From NCBI GenBank assembly GCA_016869875.1, contig VGDE01000016.1:1-33899 (forward strand): 33,899 nt of DNA, written 5' to 3'. Within the stretch, counting starts at the first letter, position 1. Each line of letters begins with the position of its first letter. The notes under the pieces are model-generated. The model had not been told where the DNA came from and searched no databases. It was given only the letters and a program-made list of their open reading frames with translations. The stretch is from Alphaproteobacteria bacterium. GTDB taxonomy: Bacteria > Pseudomonadota > Alphaproteobacteria > Rhodobacterales > Rhodobacteraceae. A program made the position numbers and the translations under genes. This document shows positions 26,913 through 33,899 of the stretch, one piece after another.

Positions 26913-27827
26913 ATGCATCTGGAACTGCGCCATCTGCGAACCGTCCATGCCATTCATGAACAAGGGGGGCTGGCCCGTGCGGCCGAGGTGCTGAACATTA
27001 CGCAATCGGCCTTGTCCCACCAGGTCAAGGCACTGGAGGAGCAGTCGGGGGTCGAGCTGTTCGTCCGCCGCGCCAAGCCCATGCGCCTGTCTGCGGCGGG
27101 CATGCGCCTGCTGCGCCTGGCCGAGCAGGTGTTGCCGCTGGTCGCCGCGACCGAGGCCGAGTTCAAGGGCGTCGAGGCAGGGCGCATCGGGCGGCTGCAC
27201 ATCGCGATGGAATGCCACGCGTGCTTTGACTGGCTTTTGCCGGTGCTGGACATCTTTCGTCGTGCCTGGCCCGACGTGGACGTGGACATCCGCCAGCGGC
27301 TGGCCTTTGGCGCGCTGCCTGCGCTGGTGCGCGAGGAGGTGGATCTGGTCATCTCTTCCGACCCCGAGGATCTGGCGGGCGTGACCTTCCAGCCATTGTT
27401 CGATTACGCGCCCAGCTTGGTTGTTCCCGCAGGTCACCCGCTGGTGGCCAAGGGCCATGCCGACCCGGCCGACCTGGCGGGAGAGACGCTGATCACCTAT
27501 CCGATGGACCGCGCGCGGCTGGATGTCTTCAGCCAGTTCCTGACGCCCGCCGGGGTGGAACCGGCCCGCCAGCGGACAGTCGAGCTGACGGCGGTGGCCG
27601 TGATGCTGGTGGCCTCGGGGCGCGGAGTGGCGGTGATGCCCGACTGGGTCCTGCGACGCGAGGCGGCGAACCCGGAGCTGGCGCTGCTGCCGCTGGGGCC
27701 GCAAGGCCTGCGCCGCCGCCTTTATGCGGCGGTGCGGACGGGCGATCTGTCCCAGCCCTACATGGCCCATGTCCTGCGCCTGTCGCGCACCGAACCCTTG
27801 CGGATGCTGCGGGGCGCCGCGGCGTGA
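26913..27827 (+). CDS. metR: LysR family transcriptional regulator MetR
   Basis: LELRHLRTVHAIHEQGGLARAAEVLNITQSALSHQVKALEEQSGVELFVRRAKPMRLSAAG with effector domain MECHACFDWLLPVL; divergent from metF. Confidence 0.93.
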   Translation: MHLELRHLRTVHAIHEQGGLARAAEVLNITQSALSHQVKALEEQSGVELFVRRAKPMRLSAAGMRLLRLAEQVLPLVAATEAEFKGVEAGRIGRLHIAMECHACFDWLLPVLDIFRRAWPDVDVDIRQRLAFGALPALVREEVDLVISSDPEDLAGVTFQPLFDYAPSLVVPAGHPLVAKGHADPADLAGETLITYPMDRARLDVFSQFLTPAGVEPARQRTVELTAVAVMLVASGRGVAVMPDWVLRREAANPELALLPLGPQGLRRRLYAAVRTGDLSQPYMAHVLRLSRTEPLRMLRGAAA

Positions 27828-27888
27828 TGCTTGGCATTCGGCCGCGCCTGCCCTATGACCCGCCCAACCCCAGTTTCCGGAGCATGTG

Positions 27889-28677
27889 ATGGCAAGCGCC
27901 AATCTGAACGTCATGATCAAGGCCGCCCGCAAGGCCGGGCGCAGCCTGGTCAAGGATTTCCGCGAGGTCGAGAACCTTCAGGTCAGCGTCAAGGGCGCAG
28001 GCGACTTTGTCACCCGTGCCGACCGCGAGGCCGAGCGCATCATCAAGGAAGAGCTGATGAATGCCCGCCCCAGCTATGGCTGGCTGGGCGAGGAAACGGG
28101 CGAGGATGCGGGCGACGACCCCACGCGCCGCTGGATCGTCGATCCGCTGGACGGGACCACGAACTTCCTGCACGGCCTGCCGCACTGGGCCGTCTCCATC
28201 GCGCTGGAGCACAAGGGAGAGATCGTGGCCGGCGTCATCTTCGATGCGGCCAAGGACGAACTCTTCGTGGCCGAAAAGGGCAGCGGCGCCTTCATGAACG
28301 ACCAGCGCCTGCGCGTGTCGGGCCGCACGCGCCTGGCCGATTCGGTCTTTGCGACCGGCATCCCCTTTGCCGGCCGCGGTCCTCTGCCGGCCGCGCTGCA
28401 GGACCTGGCGCAGCTGATGCCCGTCACGGCCGGGGTGCGCCGTTTCGGCGCTGCCGCGCTGGATCTGGCCTATGTCGCGGCCGGGCGCTTTGACGGCTAT
28501 TGGGAACGGGGCATCAAGCCTTGGGACGTGGCCGCCGGCATCCTGATGGTACGCGAGGCCGGCGGTTTCGTGGAAGGCATCCGCGAGGGCGACAGCCCGC
28601 TGGAATCCAGCCGGATCATCGCCGCCAATCCCGCCCTGCTGGAACCTTTCGCCAAGATCATCCGCACGCGGGACTGA
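27889..28677 (+). CDS. suhB: Inositol monophosphatase family protein (SuhB)
   Basis: GWLGEETGED..RRWIVDPLDGTTNFLHGLPHWAVSIAL and KPWDVAAGILMVREAGG, both IMPase signatures. Confidence 0.95.
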   Translation: MASANLNVMIKAARKAGRSLVKDFREVENLQVSVKGAGDFVTRADREAERIIKEELMNARPSYGWLGEETGEDAGDDPTRRWIVDPLDGTTNFLHGLPHWAVSIALEHKGEIVAGVIFDAAKDELFVAEKGSGAFMNDQRLRVSGRTRLADSVFATGIPFAGRGPLPAALQDLAQLMPVTAGVRRFGAAALDLAYVAAGRFDGYWERGIKPWDVAAGILMVREAGGFVEGIREGDSPLESSRIIAANPALLEPFAKIIRTRD

Positions 28678-28700
28678 CCGTCGCCTCGGACGGAAGGCTG

Positions 28701-28721
28701 GGGTTGCACCATCTGCAACCC
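28701..28721. promoter_or_regulatory. Inverted repeat GGGTTGCA-N5-TGCAACCC between suhB and the EamA gene
   Basis: Perfect 8-bp arms at 28701-28708 and 28714-28721; no following T-run. Confidence 0.45.
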
Positions 28722-28782
28722 TGCCCGCGCTTGACCTTGGGGCGCGGGGCGCGCAACAGGGGACGTTCCTGAAAGCGCGACC

Positions 28783-29703
28783 ATGCCCGACGACCTTTCC
28801 CATTCGCCCTATGCGGCGGCCTCCGCGCCGGTCCCCCCGCGCGACCGGACGGGCCTCGCCATCTTCCTGATGTGCGCGGTCAGCTTCATCTTCGCGCTGC
28901 AGGACGGATTTTCCCGCGTACTCGCGTCACACTACCCGCCCGTGCTGATCGTGATGCTCCGCTATTGGGTTTTCGCGGTTTTCGTGATCGCGCTTGTGTC
29001 CCGCCAGCCGGGCGGGCTGCAACGCGCGATCCGCACCCGGCGCCCGCTGACCCAGATCGCCCGCGGAGTCATCCTGGCGCTGGAAGTGGTGTTGATGATC
29101 GAGGCCTTTGTCCGTCTGGGCCTGATCGAAACCCACGCCGTCTTTTCGGTCTATCCCCTGCTGGTGGCGGCGCTTTCCGGGCCGGTCCTGGGGGAACGGG
29201 TCGGCTGGCGGCGCTGGACGGCCATCGCCATCGGCTTTTGCGGCATTCTGGTGATTCTTGATCCCGGCAGCGGCGTGATCAGCGTCAACGCCTTGCTGCC
29301 CTTTGGCGCGGCGCTGATGTTCGCGCTCTATGGCTTGCTGACGCGGCATGTGTCGCGCGACGACCCGGCCATGGTCAGCTTTTTCTGGACCGGGATCTCG
29401 GGCGCGGTGGCGGTCACGCTTGTCGGCATCTGGGACTGGCAATGGCTGGCGCCGATGGACTGGGTCTGGATGGGCTGCCTGTGCGCCTGCGGGATGCTGT
29501 CGCATTACCTGATGATCCGCAGCTATGAACTGGCCGAAGCCTCGGCGCTGCAGCCCTTTGCCTACACGCAATTGGTCTGGGTCAGCTTTATCGGCGTCTG
29601 GCTGTTCAACGAAACGCTGCGCAGCAACGTGGTGATCGGAGCCGCCATTGTCGTGGCGGCGGGCCTTTTCACTCTGTGGCGTCAGCGGAAGAAAGCCGCC
29701 TAG
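28783..29703 (+). CDS. DMT superfamily transporter (EamA domain)
   Basis: Ten hydrophobic segments; IFALQDGFSRVLASHYPPVLIVMLRYWVFA...LVAALSGPVLGERVGWRRWTAIAIGFCGILVILDPG and a second EamA half. Confidence 0.92.
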   Translation: MPDDLSHSPYAAASAPVPPRDRTGLAIFLMCAVSFIFALQDGFSRVLASHYPPVLIVMLRYWVFAVFVIALVSRQPGGLQRAIRTRRPLTQIARGVILALEVVLMIEAFVRLGLIETHAVFSVYPLLVAALSGPVLGERVGWRRWTAIAIGFCGILVILDPGSGVISVNALLPFGAALMFALYGLLTRHVSRDDPAMVSFFWTGISGAVAVTLVGIWDWQWLAPMDWVWMGCLCACGMLSHYLMIRSYELAEASALQPFAYTQLVWVSFIGVWLFNETLRSNVVIGAAIVVAAGLFTLWRQRKKAA

Positions 29704-31735
29704 GCCAGCCCTCGGGCAGGCGCGGGCCGATGAACGGCTTGGGCACAGGGCGGGCTGACAGGGCCAGCGTCAGGCGTGCAGGCGGAGGCGGCACCTGCCC
29801 GCCGCCCGACAGATCCCACCGCGTCACGACCGGGGCAGGCTTGCCGTGGATGCGGGCGCGATAGATGGGCAGCGCCTCGGCCACGCGCATCACATAGTTG
29901 CGGGTTTCGTCAAAGGGGATCAGCTCGACCCAGTCCACCGGATCGGCATCGCGGCGCAGATCGCCCAGGTCGTTCAACCAGCGTGCTGAGCGGCCGGGGC
30001 CAGCGTTGTAACCTGCCGCGATGAGCGCCACCGAAGGGCCGAACCGGTCCGCCAGCCCCGTCAGGTAGTGCGAGCCAATCCGCGCATTATAGGCCGCGTC
30101 GCGGGACAGGCGCGCCAGATCATAGCGCAGTCCGATCTGACGCGCGACCTGCTCGGCCGTGCCGGGCATCACCTGCATCAGCCCCTGCGCCCCGACGGGG
30201 CTGCTGGCGGTGTGGTTGAATTCGGACTCCTGGCGCGCGATCGCCATGACCAGTTCGGGCGGCGGGCCCAATTCCTCGCGCTCCAGCCCGGTCAGAGGAA
30301 AATGCGCGATCGGCCAGATGACGCCCTGGTTCGCCGATTGCTTGGCCAGGCGCAGGCCGTACCAGGGGGTACCGGCCTCGTACATCAGGCGGGACATGCG
30401 GGCGATGTCCTCGGGCGGGGCGGATTGCGCCAGATGCAGAAAGAACCGCTGCGCGTCATTCGCCCGACCTGCGGCGACCAGCCACAGCCCTGCGCGGAAG
30501 ATCCCGTTCTCGCGCAGCGTGCTGCCGCGCCAGTCGGGCAGGCTGTCGATGCCGGGCGTGCCGACGGCATATTCCGCAGGCAGGGGTCGCCCGGTCTTTT
30601 CCATCGCAAGCTGGCCGTAATAGGTGCCGGGCAGGTCTGACGCCGCCTCATAGGCCCGGTGCGCGGCCGCCCCATCGCCAAGCGCCTCATGCGCGCGACC
30701 CTGCCAGTAGAAGGCGCGCGACTTGCTGATGGCCGCGCCGACGACGGTTTCCAGGTGCAGGAAATGCTCCAGGGCGGCAGCCGGATCGCCGGTCTTCAGC
30801 GCGGCAAAGCCCGCCAGCCATTCCAGGTCGCTGTAGTGGCGGTTGTCGGGCTTCAGGAAATGTGCCCGGGCCAGTTGCAGGGCGCGGGGCCAGTCGCCGT
30901 TCCGCATGGCAAGCCGCGCGTAATCGACGCGCATCTGCGCCCATGCGGCGGGGTCACGCAGAGTTTCGGCACTGGCCGAGGCCTCCAGCATCAGCGCCTG
31001 CGCCCCGTCATGCTGCTTGGCCCCGACCCGCCAGCGAAAGCGGTCCAGCGTCAGGCCGGGATCGGCGCGCTGATCGGCTGGCAGGGCCAGGATCAGGTCG
31101 TCCACCCCAGCCCGACCGGCCTGCAGCGTGACGCGGGCGCGAACCAAGGGTCGCGCGTCCTCGGGCAGGCGGCCCAGCAGCCGTTCGGCCTGAGCCCATT
31201 CACCGGCGTCCAGCATGGCGGTCGCGCGTGCGGGAATCAGCGCGGCCAGGTCGGGATGCGCCTCGAGCAGCGCGGCCTCGTCGGCGGCCGGCATGGTCCG
31301 CGTGACGAAGAAACGTTGGCGGGCGGCCTGCGCCCCACCGGCATCAAGAACGCCGGCCAGCGCCTCGAGCGCCAGGAGCGAGGCAGGTTCGCGGCCGTCG
31401 AACCACAGGCGGATGTCGTCGGGGTCAACGCCGGGGCGCAGCTTGGCTTCGCCCCGCTGGACCAGCAGGTCCACGCCCGGCCAGTCGGGATTGTCCCGCA
31501 GGAACGCCGCATAGTCGCCGAAATCGCCAAAGCCCGCGCGCAGGGCGTGCCAGCCGACCAGCGCCTCGGCCAAGGGACCGGCGCGCATTGCTGCCTCGCG
31601 TGCGGTGACCCAGTACTGGGCCTCGGTCGCGGCCATGGCCAGCGCCATCGCGCCCGGCTCCTCGGCCCGTGCGGGCGCGGCCAGGGGAAGGGCGCACAGC
31701 AGCCCCGCAGTCAGCATGTCACGCAGAAGTCGCAT
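29669..31735 (-). CDS. Soluble lytic murein transglycosylase (SLT domain)
   Basis: Signal peptide [24 protein letters not shown]; catalytic module [38 protein letters not shown]...[29 protein letters not shown]. Confidence 0.95.
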   Translation of the reverse strand: MRLLRDMLTAGLLCALPLAAPARAEEPGAMALAMAATEAQYWVTAREAAMRAGPLAEALVGWHALRAGFGDFGDYAAFLRDNPDWPGVDLLVQRGEAKLRPGVDPDDIRLWFDGREPASLLALEALAGVLDAGGAQAARQRFFVTRTMPAADEAALLEAHPDLAALIPARATAMLDAGEWAQAERLLGRLPEDARPLVRARVTLQAGRAGVDDLILALPADQRADPGLTLDRFRWRVGAKQHDGAQALMLEASASAETLRDPAAWAQMRVDYARLAMRNGDWPRALQLARAHFLKPDNRHYSDLEWLAGFAALKTGDPAAALEHFLHLETVVGAAISKSRAFYWQGRAHEALGDGAAAHRAYEAASDLPGTYYGQLAMEKTGRPLPAEYAVGTPGIDSLPDWRGSTLRENGIFRAGLWLVAAGRANDAQRFFLHLAQSAPPEDIARMSRLMYEAGTPWYGLRLAKQSANQGVIWPIAHFPLTGLEREELGPPPELVMAIARQESEFNHTASSPVGAQGLMQVMPGTAEQVARQIGLRYDLARLSRDAAYNARIGSHYLTGLADRFGPSVALIAAGYNAGPGRSARWLNDLGDLRRDADPVDWVELIPFDETRNYVMRVAEALPIYRARIHGKPAPVVTRWDLSGGGQVPPPPARLTLALSARPVPKPFIGPRLPEGWPRRLSSADATE

Positions 31736-31877
31736 CACCACCCTGTGTCACCGTCATGGCCTCCGGACGCAATTCACAACCTTGGCAAGTTCTCGTCCCG
31801 CGGGTAGGGAGAACGGCAGAATCTTTCGGTTCCCTGCCCGGACGATCACCAGAGCCATCAACTTCAAGGAGCGTGTC

Positions 31878-32753
31878 ATGTTCAAAGGGTCCCTGCCAGC
31901 CCTCGTCACGCCGTTCACCCAGGACGGCGAGCTGGATCTGGACACGCTGAAGAAGCTGGTCGAATGGCATGTCGAGCAGGGAACGCACGGGCTGGTTCCC
32001 GTGGGCACCACCGGGGAAAGCCCGACCCTGACCCATGACGAGCATCGGCTGGTCATCGAGGAGGTCGTCCGCGCCGTGGATGGCCGCATCCCCGTGATCG
32101 CCGGCGCGGGTTCGAATTCGACCCGCGAAGGGATCGGGCTTTTGCAGCACGCTGCCAGCGTGGGCGCGGATGCGGGCCTGGTGGTGACGCCCTATTACAA
32201 CAAGCCGACGCAGGCGGGGCTGATCGCGCATTACACCGCGCTGACCGAAGCCTGCGACCTGCCGATCATCATCTACAACATTCCTGGCCGCTCGGTCATC
32301 GACATGATGCCCGAAACGATGGGCGTGCTGGCGCGGATCCCCTCGATCATCGGGGTCAAGGACGCGACTGGCAAGCTGGAGCGGGTCAGCTGCCAGCGCA
32401 TGACCTGCGGACCCGATTTCGTGCAGCTATCGGGCGAGGATGCGACGGCGCTTGGCTTCAACGCCCATGGCGGCGTGGGCTGCATCAGCGTGACGGCCAA
32501 CATCGCGCCGAAATTGTGCGCTCAGTTCCAGGAGGCGACGCTGCGTGGCGACTATGCCGCCGCGCTGGAGTACCAGGACCGGCTGATGCCGCTGCACCTG
32601 GCGATCTTTGTCGAGCCGGGGCTGGTGGGCGCAAAATATGCGATGTCGCGCCTGGGCCTGTGCCGCGAGAGCGTGCGCCTGCCGCTGGTTCCGCTGACGG
32701 AACCGACGCGGCGCCTGATCGATGCCGCGCTGGAGCATGCCGGCCTGATCTGA
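31878..32753 (+). CDS. dapA: 4-hydroxy-tetrahydrodipicolinate synthase
   Basis: [75 protein letters not shown]. Confidence 0.97.
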   Translation: MFKGSLPALVTPFTQDGELDLDTLKKLVEWHVEQGTHGLVPVGTTGESPTLTHDEHRLVIEEVVRAVDGRIPVIAGAGSNSTREGIGLLQHAASVGADAGLVVTPYYNKPTQAGLIAHYTALTEACDLPIIIYNIPGRSVIDMMPETMGVLARIPSIIGVKDATGKLERVSCQRMTCGPDFVQLSGEDATALGFNAHGGVGCISVTANIAPKLCAQFQEATLRGDYAAALEYQDRLMPLHLAIFVEPGLVGAKYAMSRLGLCRESVRLPLVPLTEPTRRLIDAALEHAGLI

Positions 32754-32772
32754 GGCCTGCGGCAGCACGAAG

Positions 32773-32817
32773 GCACCGCCCCCGGGAGTTCCACCATATT
32801 CCGGCACGGAAGATGCG
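32773..32817. repeat. Intergenic repeat copy B (core ATATTCCGGCACGGAAGATG at 32796-32815)
   Basis: 18/20 match to the core at 14481-14500; between convergent dapA and ubiH-like genes. Confidence 0.5.
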
Positions 32818-32818
32818 C

Positions 32819-33899
32819 CTAGCGCAGTCCCAGTCCCGCCCGCATCATCAGGCGGCGGACGGGGGCGATGCCGTAAAGCCCGCCCAAGGCGGCCGCGCGC
32901 AGGTCGCGCAGCGGGCGCAGCTGCGCCTGGCAGGCGCGGTTCAGCGCGTCGATGCCGACAAGGCGCGCCATCGCCTCGGGGCGGCGGCTGCGGTCGTAGC
33001 GGGCCAGCGATGCCGGGCTGCCGGGATCGGTACGGCTGAGGTCCAGCAGGGCCGACAGATCCGCCAGGCTCATGTTCAGGCCCTGCGCCCCGATCGGGGG
33101 GACGACATGGGCGGCCTCGGCGATCAGGGCGGTGCGGGGGCCGGCAAAGCGGTGGGCGATCTGGCTGATGATGGGCCATTCCGTCAGGCGGGTGGCCAGC
33201 GTCAGATGGCCCAGAACCCCGGCCGAACGGGCATTCAGCACGGCGTCGAACTCGGCAGGCGGCAGGGACCGCAGGTGCGCGGTTTCGCGCCCGTTCTCCA
33301 TCCAGACGACGGCCGAGGAAGGCCGCCCCCCGCGGTCGGGCAGCGGCACCAAGGTAAAGGGGCCGCCCGAACGATGAACCTCGGTTGAGATGTTGTGGTG
33401 GGGCTGCTCATGCGTGACGGCAAAGGCCAGTGCCTTCTGGCCATAGCGCAATGTGCGGACGCCGATGCCAAGCGCCTGCCGCACGGAGGAATTGCGCCCG
33501 TCGGCGCCGATCAACAGCCGCGCCCTCAGGCGATGGCCGTTTGTCAGGGTTACGATGGCCCCTTCGTCGCGGGCCAGCACCTCGGCCGTGCCGGTTCCCG
33601 GCTGGAAGCGGACCGTCTGAAGGCTCTCCAGCCGCGCCGCGATTTCCCGCCGCAGGAGCCAGTTGGGAAGGTTCCAGCCAAAGGGCTGGTCGCCGATTTC
33701 CGCTGCGTCGAAGTCGCGGATGAGGCGCGGCTGCGGGTCCGCGCCCCCGGCATCGACAATGCGCATGACCTGCAAGGCGGTCGCATGCGGCGCCAGGCAT
33801 GGCCACAGGCCGATCCGGTCCAGCAGTGCGACCGAGGGTGCGAGAAGCGCCGTTGACCGCAGATCCGCGCCTTCGGCCCCTTCATCCGCGACAGGGGGG
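32819..33899 (-). CDS. UbiH/UbiF/COQ6-family FAD-dependent monooxygenase (partial, runs off the right edge)
   Basis: RARLLIGADGRNSSVRQALGIGVRTLRYGQKALAFAVTHEQPHHN and RTALIAEAAHVVPPIGAQGLNMSLADLSALLDL. The same frame is open upstream of the ORF-track start to the window end. Confidence 0.92.
   Translation of the reverse strand, partial: PPVADEGAEGADLRSTALLAPSVALLDRIGLWPCLAPHATALQVMRIVDAGGADPQPRLIRDFDAAEIGDQPFGWNLPNWLLRREIAARLESLQTVRFQPGTGTAEVLARDEGAIVTLTNGHRLRARLLIGADGRNSSVRQALGIGVRTLRYGQKALAFAVTHEQPHHNISTEVHRSGGPFTLVPLPDRGGRPSSAVVWMENGRETAHLRSLPPAEFDAVLNARSAGVLGHLTLATRLTEWPIISQIAHRFAGPRTALIAEAAHVVPPIGAQGLNMSLADLSALLDLSRTDPGSPASLARYDRSRRPEAMARLVGIDALNRACQAQLRPLRDLRAAALGGLYGIAPVRRLMMRAGLGLR

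Noticed and set aside
27828-27888. suhB-type alphaproteobacterial RNA motif upstream of suhB
   Set aside because: The gap is only about 60 bp and shows no convincing conserved hairpins.
26904-27953. 349-aa antisense ORF over metR
   Set aside because: Shadow ORF; MetR HTH and effector domain on the plus strand.
27853-28803. 316-aa antisense ORF over suhB
   Set aside because: Shadow ORF; suhB signatures are clear on the plus strand.
30659-31807. 382-aa plus ORF opposite slt
   Set aside because: Gln/Gly/Arg-rich shadow; the slt frame has a signal peptide and SLT motifs.
31789-31814. Alphaproteobacterial LexA box (GTTC-N7-GTTC) near dapA
   Set aside because: The GTTCTC/GAGAAC arrangement is inverted with N14 spacing, not the direct repeat with N7 required for alphaproteobacterial LexA.
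1-33899. CRISPR array, prophage, transposon, BGC or defence island
   Set aside because: No regularly spaced repeats, no transposase/integrase/cas/phage structural genes, and gene content is mostly housekeeping.

Overview
The window is a GC-rich alphaproteobacterial chromosome segment that looks like Rhodobacteraceae, probably Paracoccus-like (lineage is inferred from gene content and codon style). It is mostly housekeeping. It holds about 32 plausible CDSs, one tRNA-Arg(CCT), one pseudogene and several intergenic regulatory candidates. Recognisable blocks are ndh (partial), tRNA-Arg, a LacI regulator, a translationally coupled S49 peptidase/39-aa membrane ORF/CaCA antiporter/SDR cluster, uvrC-(DUF6152-like)-pgsA-moaD-moaE, gshA, pyrB-pyrC'-plsY, a MATE pump, valS, an HxlR-linked VOC/DUF1428 pair, a type-III PLP ornithine/lysine decarboxylase, metF/metR, suhB, an EamA exporter, slt, dapA and ubiH (partial). 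I saw no CRISPR array, transposase, integrase or prophage. The best leads are: (i) a structured leader upstream of the decarboxylase with two mutually exclusive pairings, one sequestering the Shine-Dalgarno, consistent with the alphaproteobacterial speF motif; (ii) a neighbouring Lrp/AsnC regulator broken by an in-frame TAG and a -1 frameshift; (iii) a low-GC, odd-codon patch inside valS; (iv) an AT-rich/DnaA-box-like cluster upstream of uvrC; (v) a dihydroorotase-like protein lacking the catalytic metal ligands; (vi) a small intergenic repeat in two copies; (vii) paired MetR-type boxes. All calls come from reading the sequence and the supplied translations; no searches were run.
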